Counted from the stretch's first letter, positions 18,129 to 27,364 are shown. The stretch is 46,961 bases of DNA from Sphingomonas sp. CFBP 13720 (GCF_014842075.1 NZ_JACYVA010000011.1:1-46961), one strand, 5' to 3'. The notes: generated by a model not told the origin, from the letters alone. Program-made: numbers and translations.

Positions 18129-18158
18129 TGTCGACGCGCAGACATGTCGACATGTCGG
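18128..18158. repeat. TGTCGA repeat cluster A (between rfbB and rfbD)
   Basis: The 37-base gap between rfbB and rfbD holds ATGTCGAC (18128-18135), then two tandem ACATGTCG octamers (18142-18157). The octamers overlap a perfect 14-base palindrome, ACATGTCGACATGT. Clusters built from the same units recur at 31881, 33920, 34565, 35019 and 36409. This one is about 16 kb from parA. Confidence 0.75.
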
Positions 18159-18165
18159 GCCGGCG

Positions 18166-19053
18166 ATGAAGCGCGTCCTCGTCACCGGCGCGACCGGCCA
18201 GCTGGGGCGCGAACTGGCACGGATCGCGTGGCCCGCCGGATGGGAAGCGGTGGCGCTGGACCGTGACGCGCTTGACCTGACCAACACGGCGGCGATCACG
18301 GCGACGGTCGCGCGCGAACCATGGACGGCGGTGGTCAACGCCGCCGCCTATACCGCCGTCGACAAGGCGGAGCGCGATGTCGTCGCGGCATGGACGGCCA
18401 ACGCACTGGCCCCGGCGGCATTCGCGGCGGCATGCGTCGCCGCGGACATTCCGCTGGTGCAGGTGTCGACCGACTATGTCTTCGCCGGCGACCGGGACGG
18501 CGCGTGGCAGGTGGATGATCCGGTCGCGCCGCTGGGCGTTTACGGCGCGTCGAAGCTGGGCGGCGAACTGGCGGTACGGACCAGCGGCGTGCGCCATGCG
18601 ATCGTGCGCACTGCGTGGGTGGTGTCGGCGCATGGCGGCAATTTCGTCGCGACGATGCTGCGGCTCGCGGAAACGCGCGATACGCTGGGCGTAGTCGACG
18701 ACCAGCGTGGATCGCCGACCGGTGCCGCCGATCTGGCGCGGGCGCTTGCGACGATCGCGGTGCGCCTGTCCGAAGACCGCACGGCCCCCACCGGGACCTT
18801 TCATTTCAGCAATGCCGGCGCGGTCAGCTGGGCCGGGTTCGCCGCCGAAATCTTTCGGCAGTCGGCGGTGCGCGGCGGACCAGTGGCGGACGTCACCCCG
18901 ATCACCACGGCCGATTATCCCACCCCGGCGCGGCGGCCGGCCAATTCGCTGCTCGACACCCGCGCCCTTCAGGACGCCTATGGCATCGTCCCGCGGGATT
19001 GGCAGGCGGCCTTGGGCGACATTCTGGACGAACGGATCGGACACGCATCATGA
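18166..19053 (+). CDS. rfbD: dTDP-4-dehydrorhamnose reductase
   Basis: This 295-residue reductase makes dTDP-L-rhamnose in the last pathway step using NAD(P)H. The ATG at 18166 leads into [18 protein letters not shown], the Rossmann glycine motif. The conserved [26 protein letters not shown] and active-site YGASKLGGE (Tyr-x3-Lys) are intact, as are [18 protein letters not shown] and [14 protein letters not shown]. The C-terminal motif [10 protein letters not shown] is also present. Its TGA overlaps the ATG of the truncated rfbA that follows (ATGA), so the ancestral order was rfbC-B-D-A. Confidence 0.96.
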   Translation: MKRVLVTGATGQLGRELARIAWPAGWEAVALDRDALDLTNTAAITATVAREPWTAVVNAAAYTAVDKAERDVVAAWTANALAPAAFAAACVAADIPLVQVSTDYVFAGDRDGAWQVDDPVAPLGVYGASKLGGELAVRTSGVRHAIVRTAWVVSAHGGNFVATMLRLAETRDTLGVVDDQRGSPTGAADLARALATIAVRLSEDRTAPTGTFHFSNAGAVSWAGFAAEIFRQSAVRGGPVADVTPITTADYPTPARRPANSLLDTRALQDAYGIVPRDWQAALGDILDERIGHAS

Positions 19054-19260
19054 AGGGCATCATTCTTGCCGGCGGTTCCGGCACGCGGTTGCATTCCGCA
19101 ACGCTGGCGGTGAACAAGCAACTGCTGCCGATTTACGACAAGCCGATGATCTATTATCCGCTGTGGGCGTAGCTACTGGCGGGTATCCACGAGATCCTCA
19201 TCATCTCTAGCCCCGGATATACAGATAATTATCGCCGGCGGTTTGGTAACGGTTCGGCAG
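19050..19260 (+). pseudogene. rfbA: Truncated rfbA (glucose-1-phosphate thymidylyltransferase) fragment
   Basis: The ATG at 19050 overlaps the rfbD stop and gives [20 protein letters not shown] and [19 protein letters not shown], then an in-frame TAG at 19170-19172. Reading on gives LLAGIHEILIISSPGYTDNY, after which similarity fades near FGNGS (about 19250). These are the first 65-70 residues of RfbA; the catalytic C-terminal 220 are missing. An intact rfbA lies at 23097. Visible composition drops at this point, so the fragment marks the boundary where foreign DNA replaced the end of the original rfb operon. Confidence 0.9.
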
Positions 19261-19409
19261 TGGTTCTTCCGTACCGGAATAGCTAGCAAGGCGTTCATAA
19301 CATTATCGCCAGAGGCAGTTATGGATTTGGAAGCGGGCCGATTCACCTGGTGACGAATGAATCCGCAGACCCTCAAGTCCATAACCACCTCTGGCACGAA
19401 TTGCCCGAT

Positions 19410-20366
19410 TCAGCTTTGGCGCCGCCAGTAGAAGGGTTGCATCGACAGGCGCTGTTTCCAAGCGTTGGACAGTTTGGCCTCGCGGCTGCCCATCTTGTAG
19501 CCAGCATATTTGGCAAGGGTACGCACCATCGCCGACGGCAGCAACAGGGGATCATGCCGCATCAAATAGGCCAGTTCAGACCGAATGAACCGCAGCCCCT
19601 CGCCTTCGGCGGCACCGAACGTATCGATTAGCCAGCGATTGCGGCCGTGAAAAACGCCGACGTCGAAATAACGGCGAAACTCCTCTACCATCGTGTAGCC
19701 ATGGCTGTGCTGCACTTCGGCATCGCCGCAATAGGCGATCCGCCAGTCGTCGATCAGCATCCGTCCGGCGACCAGTTGGTCTTCGGCGAAGAACGCATCC
19801 TCAGGAAATCCGCCGACTGCAGCAAGGGCGCTCGTCCGATAGGCGGCGAAGGAATCCGAACAGAACACCGTCTTGACGCCGATGCGCTCTCGATCGGCCA
19901 GGCTGCGGGTTTCCGATCGTGGCGGATAGTTGGTCAATCGGGCATGGCGTTCAATACCGCGTGCCACCCTTCGCGGTAGCTGCCGGCCATAAGCCATGCC
20001 AACTTGCGGATCGGCGAATGCGTCTACCAGTCGAAGAATCGCTTCGTTACCTTGAGGAATGGCGTCCTGCGTCAGCATGACCACGATGTTGCTATCAGGT
20101 CGCATTTCGACTGCGCGTTGACGTGTGCCACCATGATTGAACGTGCGCCGGTCGATCCCAACCACCGTCGCGCCAAAGGCGCGGAACGCATTGCAACTTT
20201 CATCGGATGATTCCGAATCAACAATTAGGAACTGCTCGGCAGGCAATCCTTGTCGGGCAAGCGCGGGCAATAGGGCGGGCAGATGCGGTCCCGCGTTCAA
20301 GGTAGGAATGACGACTGAGATTCGCGCCGGGTCAACTGGCCATTGCGGTGTATGGTACATGGTCAC
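19410..20366 (-). CDS. Family-2 glycosyltransferase, rhamnosyltransferase-like
   Basis: This 318-residue GT-A fold protein starts with ISVVIPTLNAGPHLPALLPA (about 16-35). It has FLIVDSESSDESC, and IDRRTFNHGGTRQRA, the FNHGGTRN-type motif typical of bacterial rhamnosyltransferases. MLTQDAIPQG supplies the DxD-region Asp, and FAEDQLVAGRMLIDDWRIAY contains the acidic ED catalytic-base region. It probably transfers rhamnose from dTDP-L-rhamnose made by the neighbouring Rfb enzymes. It is followed by, and transcribed in the same direction as, the glycosyltransferase genes up to 22925. The minus-strand group 22925-19410 looks like one operon. Confidence 0.88.
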   Translation of the reverse strand: MTMYHTPQWPVDPARISVVIPTLNAGPHLPALLPALARQGLPAEQFLIVDSESSDESCNAFRAFGATVVGIDRRTFNHGGTRQRAVEMRPDSNIVVMLTQDAIPQGNEAILRLVDAFADPQVGMAYGRQLPRRVARGIERHARLTNYPPRSETRSLADRERIGVKTVFCSDSFAAYRTSALAAVGGFPEDAFFAEDQLVAGRMLIDDWRIAYCGDAEVQHSHGYTMVEEFRRYFDVGVFHGRNRWLIDTFGAAEGEGLRFIRSELAYLMRHDPLLLPSAMVRTLAKYAGYKMGSREAKLSNAWKQRLSMQPFYWRRQS

Positions 20367-20388
20367 CTGTTCCCGATATCCGATTTAT

Positions 20389-21783
20389 TTAGAAGGCGTT
20401 ATCATGCCGGATCACGAATATGGTACGAAGAAGGATCCATATATCCTTGCGCATCGACCAGTCGCGCAGATACTCCAGATCCGCTGAGACCCGGTTCGTC
20501 AAATCGGTGGCGACCACAGTCGCACCGCGAAAACCGCGGATCTGTGCTAAGCCGGTGACGCCGGGTTTGACAGCGTGACGGTGGCGGTAGCGATCGTCAA
20601 TGTCCCAATAGAGCAGTTCGGCGGCCTTGGCCGACAAGGCGTGGGGGCGCGGCCCGACCATACTCATGTCGCCCTGCAAGACGTTAATGAGTTGCGGCAG
20701 CTCGTCGATGCTGTTGCGACGGATGAAACTACCGACCCGGGTAACCCGGCTGTCGCTGCGGGTGGTCAGTACCGATGCCGATGCGTCGCAACGGTCTTGA
20801 TACATGCTACGAAATTTCAAGACCATGAACAGCGTGTTGTCGCGTCCAATACGTTGTTGGCGGAACAGGATCGGACCTGGCGATTCGATACGGATCGCGA
20901 TTGCAACCGCGATCAGGATGGGGGACAGCAAGACCAGCGCGGTCGCCGATGCGACGATGTCGAAGATCCGCTTCACCGTACGGTCGCGCAGGTGCAGCGG
21001 CCCCGCCGACACGACGATCGTGCGTGCGCCATTATAGCGGCCGACGCCGATCATGCCGATCCGGTCTACTTCCGGGGCCAGGATCTCCCCGTCGACCGCC
21101 ATGGATTTAAGCACATGTGCCCAAGGAGCGACGCGGTCGTCGCTGCAGGCGATCAGCACCCGGTCGGCATGTGCTACGCGCTTTGCCAGTTCATTATACT
21201 GCAACGGATCATCGGTGCGCGGATCGAAGCCGAACTGACCGGCATCGAGGACGATGTCGCCGGGCTTGGCATCCCACGCAATGCCGTCGACAATCACGAC
21301 AGTGCTGAACGGTGTGCCCAGACGATTCAGCAGTATTCTGCCGATCACGATTCGCCCTGCGATAAGCAGCGAGATGGCGAAGATTGTACCAGTCCAGAAA
21401 ACAAGCCGCGAGAATATTGCTCCCACCTTGAAAGAATAGGCAATGATAAGCATAGTGGCAGCGGCAAAAGCGATCGCCCGAATAGACCGAAACGCGCCGA
21501 TCCGTGGGTCGTGCAGCACTGCCGAACTATAAGATCCGTTGATTGAGGCAACCCAGATGTAGATCGGTAGCAGGACCGAAATCATCGTCATACCATGCGT
21601 CGCGTGCCAAGTGCCGATGAACAGGATGTTGGCAAGCAGAAAACTGCTGGCAATCGTGATTGCATCCCATCCTGCCAGTATCGCGTAACATCGGATGCGG
21701 CGGCGTTCCATGTTCCCGATCGGCACCGAATCGCTATGTTGATTGCCGATCTGGTCGAAATGATGACGGCTATGCAGGTTCAT
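20389..21783 (-). CDS. Polyprenyl glycosylphosphotransferase (initiating sugar transferase)
   Basis: This 464-residue WbaP/WcaJ-type enzyme moves a sugar phosphate onto undecaprenyl phosphate and so starts the repeat unit. About four or five N-terminal membrane helices (residues 33-150) are followed by a CoA-binding-like cytosolic domain ([14 protein letters not shown], then [16 protein letters not shown]). The C-terminal Bac_transf domain contains the signature [20 protein letters not shown] and [16 protein letters not shown]. It continues with FKFRSM-like [38 protein letters not shown] and [12 protein letters not shown]. This is the only initiating enzyme visible in the window. Confidence 0.95.
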   Translation of the reverse strand: MNLHSRHHFDQIGNQHSDSVPIGNMERRRIRCYAILAGWDAITIASSFLLANILFIGTWHATHGMTMISVLLPIYIWVASINGSYSSAVLHDPRIGAFRSIRAIAFAAATMLIIAYSFKVGAIFSRLVFWTGTIFAISLLIAGRIVIGRILLNRLGTPFSTVVIVDGIAWDAKPGDIVLDAGQFGFDPRTDDPLQYNELAKRVAHADRVLIACSDDRVAPWAHVLKSMAVDGEILAPEVDRIGMIGVGRYNGARTIVVSAGPLHLRDRTVKRIFDIVASATALVLLSPILIAVAIAIRIESPGPILFRQQRIGRDNTLFMVLKFRSMYQDRCDASASVLTTRSDSRVTRVGSFIRRNSIDELPQLINVLQGDMSMVGPRPHALSAKAAELLYWDIDDRYRHRHAVKPGVTGLAQIRGFRGATVVATDLTNRVSADLEYLRDWSMRKDIWILLRTIFVIRHDNAF

Positions 21784-21863
21784 CTGACAGCTTTCGGGAA
21801 CAAATTTCTGAAAAAATATCGATAATACGACGTCACTATTGAAACGCAGGCATTAACACGGAA

Positions 21864-22925
21864 TCATGGCACGGGGTCCGGTGCCAGCATCGCGTCAATG
21901 GCATTGATCAGTTGCGGCGGGGGGCATGGTCCCCATGTCAACGGATCAACTTGTCGCAGCGTGGTAGCTGGCGTGTAATAGCCATGCGTGGTGGTAACGA
22001 GCGGAATGCCGTTCTCGATCGCATAGAGATCGATCAACGACGTCACTTCGAAAAAACTGGCGTTGATGACCAGCCTTGCCCCTGAAACAGCAGGAAAGAA
22101 CAACGTTTTCGGCAACTGGCTGACATAGATGATGCCGTTGGCCAAGGCGAAGTCGATGGTGGCCGTAAAATAGGCATCGTCGGACCCCTTTCCCCCGGCC
22201 AGGATCACTTCGTACCCTCGGTCACGGACGCCCATCGCGCTAAGTGTTTGCAGGGCAGCGAGCTGGTTCTTGCGGAGTTCAATGCGTCCAGGTACCAGCA
22301 CATAGCGTGGCATGTTAGCCTCTGCCAGCCCGATATACGGCGTTACCGGATGCGGAAGCAACCATGCGCCACGCGCCCGGGTGTCATATCGCGCCTCGAT
22401 TTCGGCCAACTCGGCCGGCGACGTGACCAGTAATTCGCAACGTTTGATCAAGCGGTCGATCACCCGTCGCCGGCCGATTGCGGCGCGCAGCCGGCCCAGG
22501 TCGCGGGTACGGGCCGCCTTGGCTGTGTCCACCAGCGTTTCGTAGCGATCGGGGCTACCGCCGGCGATCCTGCTCAGCAGCCGCTTCGGACCACGCACCC
22601 GGTCCAGATATTTCATGACCCCGGCGGCGGGGTGATGAAGTGGATACAACAACGCCCGCCCATCGGGGTGCACCCGATCCAGTGCGCTGGCCGCCTCGAA
22701 CGGACGATCAATGTTGAACAGGAACAACAGGTCGTCCACTTCGAACGCCTTGGGCAGTTCCGCGACGCCAGCGACCGAGATCGTAGCCCCCGCAGCACGG
22801 GCGGCGCGAGCGATCTGATATGCCAAATCAACGTCTCCACCGGGCTTGGTCGCATGGTCAGCCCGCAGCACGAAATAGCAATGCCGATACCGGGCAAGTG
22901 TCGCAATATCGAAAGATGCTACCAA
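21864..22925 (-). CDS. Glycosyltransferase (GT4-like, GT-B fold)
   Basis: This 353-residue protein has an N-terminal domain with HCYFVLRADHATKPGGDVDLA, which recalls the KGG-type acceptor loop. The C-terminal donor domain contains YVLVPGRIELRKNQLAALQ (about 216-234), the GRxxxxKN region of GT4 enzymes. EVILAGGKGSDDAYF and INASFFEVTSLIDLYAIENG follow; the last has a Glu pattern in place of the usual PSxxEGFG motif, so specificity cannot be inferred. It lies 80 bases upstream of the initiating transferase gene and is the first gene of that operon. It diverges from rfbA across 171 bases. Confidence 0.78.
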   Translation of the reverse strand: MVASFDIATLARYRHCYFVLRADHATKPGGDVDLAYQIARAARAAGATISVAGVAELPKAFEVDDLLFLFNIDRPFEAASALDRVHPDGRALLYPLHHPAAGVMKYLDRVRGPKRLLSRIAGGSPDRYETLVDTAKAARTRDLGRLRAAIGRRRVIDRLIKRCELLVTSPAELAEIEARYDTRARGAWLLPHPVTPYIGLAEANMPRYVLVPGRIELRKNQLAALQTLSAMGVRDRGYEVILAGGKGSDDAYFTATIDFALANGIIYVSQLPKTLFFPAVSGARLVINASFFEVTSLIDLYAIENGIPLVTTTHGYYTPATTLRQVDPLTWGPCPPPQLINAIDAMLAPDPVP

Positions 22926-23096
22926 CGTCCTAATCCCCTGCGACGATATGCCCGCATGACAAGATCGCCGCAGTGGAGCAAGGAATCTGGCGTACGCGAT
23001 CCCGCGTCGAATGTCGTCTCCGACCGCAAGGCCAAACCGACGCTCGCTCTATCCTGGCGCCACGTATAGCACTAAGGGCAATCAACCGGGTGTGCC

Positions 23097-23999
23097 ATGT
23101 ACCCACAGACGTCGGAGAAGCAGTTGAACCGTAAAGGAATCATTCTAGCCGGTGGGTCGGGTACGCGCTTGTATCCAATTACGGTCGGCACGTCGAAGCA
23201 GCTTCTGCCCGTCTATGACAAACCGATGATCTATTATCCCCTTTCAGTGCTAATGCTGGCAGGGATTAGAGAAATCCTCGTTATCACGACCCCTGACGAT
23301 CAGGCTGCGTTCAAGCGGCTACTGGGGGATGGTAGTCAATGGGGCATGCAACTCGACTATATCGTCCAGCCCAGCCCCGACGGACTTGCCCAAGCATTTA
23401 TTCTGGGCGAGGAGTTTCTGAACGGCGGAGCCAGCGCAATGGTGCTGGGCGACAACATCTATTACGGTCATGGCCTGACCGAAAGCTTGGCAGCAGCCAG
23501 TGCGCGGGAAAGCGGCGCTACCGTGTTCGGTTATCACGTTAACGATCCGGAACGGTACGGGATTGTAGAATTCGATGCCGCCGGCCGCGCGGTCAGCATC
23601 GAGGAAAAGCCTGAACGGCCCAAATCCAACTATGCCGTTACCGGCCTGTATTTCTATGACCATCGCGCCAGTGAGATCGCACGGTCGATCAAGCAGTCGC
23701 CACGCGGCGAACTGGAAATAACGTCGATGAATGCGGTCTATCTTGAAGCGGGTACCCTCAACGTGGAATTGCTGGGCCGTGGCTTCGCCTGGCTTGATAC
23801 GGGCACGTTCGAATCGCTGGCGCAAGCGGGAGAGTTCGTACGGGCGCTGGAACAGCGTCAAGGGTTGAAAGTTGCCTGTCCCGAGGAAATCGCTTTTCGC
23901 CAGGGCTGGCTCGACCGCGACGGGCTGCGCGCCGCCGGGCGATCCATGCACAAGAACGCCTATGGCCAGTATCTGCTCGCACTTGCGGGCGAGGGCTGA
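23097..23999 (+). CDS. rfbA: Glucose-1-phosphate thymidylyltransferase
   Basis: This ~300-residue nucleotidyltransferase makes dTDP-glucose, the first step toward dTDP-rhamnose. Signature segments are [66 protein letters not shown], and [20 protein letters not shown]. The C-terminal [16 protein letters not shown] is also present. The start is uncertain. ATG 23097 gives a 9-residue extension, while a TTG at 23124 sits 6 bases after a good GGAG and begins at the usual [10 protein letters not shown]. It replaces the broken rfbA at 19050 and restores a complete rfbA-B-C-D set. Confidence 0.95.
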   Translation: MYPQTSEKQLNRKGIILAGGSGTRLYPITVGTSKQLLPVYDKPMIYYPLSVLMLAGIREILVITTPDDQAAFKRLLGDGSQWGMQLDYIVQPSPDGLAQAFILGEEFLNGGASAMVLGDNIYYGHGLTESLAAASARESGATVFGYHVNDPERYGIVEFDAAGRAVSIEEKPERPKSNYAVTGLYFYDHRASEIARSIKQSPRGELEITSMNAVYLEAGTLNVELLGRGFAWLDTGTFESLAQAGEFVRALEQRQGLKVACPEEIAFRQGWLDRDGLRAAGRSMHKNAYGQYLLALAGEG

Positions 24000-24026
24000 G
24001 ACATTCGGCACGAAACGAGCAAGACC

Positions 24027-24977
24027 ATGCATATCATCGTCCTGGGCGGTAACGGCTTTATCGGCAGCCATTTTGTGAAACGTGCCGTCGCCGCGGGGCA
24101 CCGGGTCACGGTGTTCGACCTGTTGGCGAAGCCACGTCACGATCATGGGATGGCGTTTGACTTCCGCTTGGCCAGCACCGCCGATCTGGCGGCCGACATC
24201 GGTCTGTTGCGCGCCGCCGACGTCGTGGTCCACTGCGCGTATTCCACTGTCCCGGCCACGGCCAATGCCAATCCGGCCCGCGATATTACCGACAACCTGA
24301 TCCCGCTGGTCGCGTTGCTTGATGCGATGTGCGTCGCAGGGTTGCGACGGATCGTGTATCTATCGTCGGGCGGCGCGGTCTATGGCCCGCCGCAGATGGT
24401 TCCGATCCTCGAGACGCATCCGCTCGATCCGATCAGCGCATATGGCGTGACCAAGGTCGCGGCTGAGAAATATTTGGGCATGTATGCGGTTAATCGTGGC
24501 TTGCGCCCGGCAGTCATACGGCCGGCAAATCCCTATGGCGTGGATCAGGGTAAGGTCGGGCTGCTGGGGGCGGTGACGACCTTCCTCAACCTTCTTGCCG
24601 CAGGGGAAGCGGCGACGATGTGGGGCGATGGTTCGATCGTTCGAGATTTCGTACATATCGACGATGTGTCGCGGCTGTTGCTGGCAGCGGCGGAGCAGGA
24701 TCGACCCGGCATCTATAATTGCGGATCGGGGGTCGGCTGTTCGCTGGCGGCACTGATCGAGACGATCGACCGGATTACCGGCCGGCAACTGATGGTGAAG
24801 TATGCGCCGGCGCGCGATTTCGATCCATCCGAAATTGTATTGGACATCAACGCGGCGCATCGCGCATTCGGATGGGAACCATGCGTGTCGCTGGAAGCCG
24901 GTATCCGCGATGTCGCGGGCAGTTTGGGGTTGGTTCGATCGGCAGGCGGAAACGGCCGAAGCGCAGGATCGGGTTGA
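24027..24977 (+). CDS. NAD-dependent nucleotide-sugar epimerase/dehydratase
   Basis: This 316-residue extended short-chain dehydrogenase starts with HIIVLGGNGFIGSHFVKRAV (NAD motif GxxGxxG). The sequence VVVHCAYSTVPATANANP, the active-site Ser region RIVYLSSGGAVYGPP, and catalytic Tyr-x3-Lys in ISAYGVTKVAAEKYL are all present. The region VIRPANPYGVDQGK and FVHIDDVSRLLLAAAE complete the UDP-glucose 4-epimerase-like pattern. Which nucleotide sugar it converts cannot be read from sequence. It follows rfbA by 27 bases in the same direction, so it probably supplies another sugar for the EPS or modifies a dTDP-sugar. Confidence 0.88.
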   Translation: MHIIVLGGNGFIGSHFVKRAVAAGHRVTVFDLLAKPRHDHGMAFDFRLASTADLAADIGLLRAADVVVHCAYSTVPATANANPARDITDNLIPLVALLDAMCVAGLRRIVYLSSGGAVYGPPQMVPILETHPLDPISAYGVTKVAAEKYLGMYAVNRGLRPAVIRPANPYGVDQGKVGLLGAVTTFLNLLAAGEAATMWGDGSIVRDFVHIDDVSRLLLAAAEQDRPGIYNCGSGVGCSLAALIETIDRITGRQLMVKYAPARDFDPSEIVLDINAAHRAFGWEPCVSLEAGIRDVAGSLGLVRSAGGNGRSAGSG

Positions 24978-25050
24978 TCTGGTTGCGATAATATTGGCGG
25001 GTTTCGGTTCCGATCGGGTTGACGATATCTCGCTGCCCGAAGTGATGTAA

Positions 25051-25145
25051 TTTCTACTCGAAAGCACGAACTGGTATTGCCTCCTTTCTGCTAGACGGTG
25101 CTCGTGCCCATGAGAACAACCACTCTTCGTGCTTTCGGGTAGAAA
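25051..25145. repeat. Two opposed iterons upstream of repA
   Basis: A 20-base iteron with core CGAAAGCACGAA lies at 25051-25070 on the plus strand. A second copy lies in inverse orientation at 25126-25145, ending 6 bases before the repA ATG. Four further copies follow repA. Opposed iteron copies covering the rep promoter usually let the Rep protein repress its own gene; that role is inferred here. Confidence 0.88.
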
Positions 25146-25151
25146 ATCGCG

Positions 25152-26141
25152 ATGACCCCGACCCCACCCGCCAAGCCTCGCTCCCCCCGGCCCAAAGCGA
25201 CCCCCCGCCCGGCACACCGCGACCTGTTCCGGCTCGACAGTCCGCTAAACGGCGAGATCCGGGGCGAGCGGTCGTTGATGGCGTTTCCGTTCTTCGCACT
25301 GGCCAAGAATGCGTGGATGAAACCGCTTACGTATCAAAGCGATACCGTGTCGATCGAGGTGCGTCCGTCGGCCAGCGGGGTAGCGACGATCTATGACAAG
25401 GAGATCGTCCTCTACATCGCCAGCCTGATGGCCGCGAAGATCGAGGCGGGCGAGCAGGTCGCGCAGGATTTTATCTTCACCGCGCACGACCTGTTCAGCG
25501 TCACCGGGGCCAACCACTCCGCCCGCTCCTATGCACGGCTGTCGGAGGCGCTGGAGCGGCTGCAGGGGACGCAGATCAAAACCAATATCGAGGCGGGCGG
25601 CGAGGGCGAGGAGGGGTTCTTCTCGTGGCTGTCCGAAGCGAAGCTGCATTATACCCGCACGCGCGGCGGCGAACGGCGGCTGAAGGCGGTCAAGGTGCGG
25701 CTCTGCGACTGGCTGTTCCGCGCGATCCTGCTCGACCGGCACGTGCTCGACTATGCCATCGCCTATTTCCAGCTCGGGCCGATCGAGCGGCGGATCTACG
25801 AGGTCGCGCGTTCGACCTGCGAGGACGACCGGATGGAGATCGACCTCGCCACCTTCCGGCTGCAGGTAGGCTATCAGAACCCGCTCGCCAATTTCCGCGC
25901 GGCGCTGCGCCAGATCGCGGCGGTCGACACGATCCCCGATTATCGCATCGAGCTGGTCGAGACCGTGCCGTCGGCGGACGACCCGCCTGCCCCCGCGCGC
26001 CGCGGTCGCCCGGTCGCGGCGGTCCAGGTCGTCATCCACCGCCGCCCGCGCGATGCCGCGCCGGAGAATGCCGCGTCGGAGGATGCTGCAGGGCTGCCCG
26101 AATCACCTGCCGAATCGGATACCGCCGTCGATCGCGACTGA
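25152..26141 (+). CDS. repA: Plasmid replication initiator RepA (RPA family)
   Basis: This 329-residue protein matches the replication initiator A (RPA, PF10134) family found on alphaproteobacterial plasmids. The segment FRLDSPLNGEIRGERSLMAF followed by PFFALAKNAWMKPLTYQSD is the typical N-terminal pattern. It continues with IEVRPSASGVATIYDKEIVL, and then the winged-helix segments FTAHDLFSVTGANHSARSY and RLSEALERLQGTQIKTNI. DYAIAYFQLGPIERRIYEVA (C-terminal winged helix) follows. The last ~70 residues are Pro/Ala-rich and probably disordered. The start at 25152 is right after the inverted iteron. Iterons on both sides make it very likely that this is, or was, a functional replicon. Confidence 0.93.
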   Translation: MTPTPPAKPRSPRPKATPRPAHRDLFRLDSPLNGEIRGERSLMAFPFFALAKNAWMKPLTYQSDTVSIEVRPSASGVATIYDKEIVLYIASLMAAKIEAGEQVAQDFIFTAHDLFSVTGANHSARSYARLSEALERLQGTQIKTNIEAGGEGEEGFFSWLSEAKLHYTRTRGGERRLKAVKVRLCDWLFRAILLDRHVLDYAIAYFQLGPIERRIYEVARSTCEDDRMEIDLATFRLQVGYQNPLANFRAALRQIAAVDTIPDYRIELVETVPSADDPPAPARRGRPVAAVQVVIHRRPRDAAPENAASEDAAGLPESPAESDTAVDRD

Positions 26142-26148
26142 GCGCGAA

Positions 26149-26295
26149 TTCCTATCCGAAAGCACGAATCCGCCGGGTGAATTCCTACTCGAAAGCACGA
26201 ATCGACGCGGTATTTCCTATCCGAAAGCACGAACTGGACGGGCGATCGCGCGCGCCATTCGTCGATTTTCGTGCATTCCTACCCGAAAGCACGAA
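26149..26295 (+). repeat. Four direct iterons downstream of repA (probable replication origin)
   Basis: Four near-identical 20-base repeats (core CGAAAGCACGAA) start at 26149, 26182, 26214 and 26276. Two variable positions separate the copies. Spacings are 33, 32 and 62 bases, close to 3, 3 and 6 helical turns, so all copies face the same side of the DNA. They follow the repA stop by 8 bases. With the opposed pair upstream of repA, this array is the best candidate for the RepA-dependent origin. Confidence 0.9.
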
Positions 26296-26396
26296 CCGGG
26301 AACGCTTCCGATGTTGGAAATTACCTGCAACAGTCGCGGGATCGCGCCCGGTCCTGCGGGCGGCAGCGAGGAATGGCCGTGACCCCATAAAGAAAC

Positions 26397-26416
26397 GCCC
26401 GGCACGAAGGCCGGGC
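26397..26416 (+). terminator. Hairpin downstream of the iteron array
   Basis: GCCCGGC (26397-26403) and GCCGGGC (26410-26416) form a 7-bp GC stem with a 6-base loop. No T-run follows, so it may be a transcription terminator for repA or an origin structure; both remain inference. Confidence 0.45.
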
Positions 26417-26572
26417 ATCCCGAAGGTTTTGGAACGACGTCGCCAAACGTCGACCCGAGGTCTAACAAGCCTCTTCCAGATACCTCCGAACCCGATCCGG
26501 TTCAAGGATGCGCGTTTCGCGCCACGCCCTTTTTTTATCTGGTCCCGGCCCCGATCGAGGGGATGGAAGACG

Positions 26573-27364
26573 ATGAAATATACCCTGGGGGAAGCGGCAG
26601 CGATGGCGCTGGCGCAGACGACACGCGCGCGGTCGGCGCGTGGCCGGTCGGGCGCGCCGCATCGCACCGGCGCGCCGGTCCGGCGCGGTAGCATTGAGGC
26701 GGGCACGTTCGAGGAGGCGTTCTTCGCGGTGCCGGGCAAGGGCGAGACCGACCGGCTGCTGCGCATGGCGCGCGCTGCGCTCGACGCCGCCCGGCAGCTG
26801 CGACAGGTCGAGCGCAGCGGCGCGCGCGCGCTGACCGCCGCCGAACGCCGGCTGACCGTGCTGACCGCAGGCGCGGTGCGCGTCTATGAGGAGATCTGCA
26901 CGCTGGCGCGGCTGAACCGCGGGCAGGTGTTCCCGAGCTACGATCATCTGGCGCGTGCGACCGCGCTCGGTCGCGCGACCGTGGCACGCGCGCTGCGCGC
27001 GCTGGAGGCGGCGGGATTTCTGGTGCGGCAACGCCGCTTCCGCCGGGTCGAGGCGGGGGAAGCGGACGGGGGGCCGCGCTACAAGCAGACGTCGAACGTC
27101 TATCGCCCGACGCTGCCGGGCCAGTTGCTGGCGCTGCTCCCGCGTTGGCTGTGTCCTGCCCCGCCCCCGGCCGACACGCTGCACCACCGCGCCGAGGATG
27201 CCCGACAGGTCGCGACGATGCGTGCCGGCCTCAGCTGTCGCGAACTGGCCGAGACGATGGTCGGCGGCGCACTCGGCCGCGTGCTCGCCCGGATCGGTGC
27301 ACGGATTGATGCCACATCGTGCGAGTCTCATGACGATCCGCAACCGCTCTCCCACCCTTTTTGA
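26573..27364 (+). CDS. Helix-turn-helix plasmid replication-associated protein
   Basis: This 263-residue basic protein starts at ATG 26573 with GGAAG at good spacing; a longer frame overlaps repA and is a shadow. Residues 1-50 are Arg/Ala-rich. A long helix follows (TDRLLRMARAALDAARQLRQ), and then a winged helix-turn-helix, RGQVFPSYDHLARATALGRA plus TVARALRALEAAGFLVRQRR (about 124-163). The C-terminus ends in Pro-rich and acidic segments. Proteins of this kind commonly lie next to repA on sphingomonad plasmids and are annotated as replication or HTH proteins. It could regulate repA or copy number, or assist at the origin just upstream; its exact role is not established. Confidence 0.75.
   Translation: MKYTLGEAAAMALAQTTRARSARGRSGAPHRTGAPVRRGSIEAGTFEEAFFAVPGKGETDRLLRMARAALDAARQLRQVERSGARALTAAERRLTVLTAGAVRVYEEICTLARLNRGQVFPSYDHLARATALGRATVARALRALEAAGFLVRQRRFRRVEAGEADGGPRYKQTSNVYRPTLPGQLLALLPRWLCPAPPPADTLHHRAEDARQVATMRAGLSCRELAETMVGGALGRVLARIGARIDATSCESHDDPQPLSHPF

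Noticed and set aside
17620..19044. A 474-codon minus-strand open frame opposite rfbB and rfbD
   Set aside because: It lies antisense to well-supported rfb genes, is Arg/His-rich without motifs, and is the expected shadow in high-GC DNA.
26149..26295. Four 20-base repeats as a possible small CRISPR array
   Set aside because: Intervals of 12-42 bases, inverted copies upstream of repA, and location after a Rep gene identify them as iterons.
25625..26572. A long plus-strand frame running from inside repA into the HTH gene
   Set aside because: The first 316 codons overlap repA and the iterons and translate to Arg/Pro-rich shadow. The real gene starts at ATG 26573 with a ribosome-binding site.
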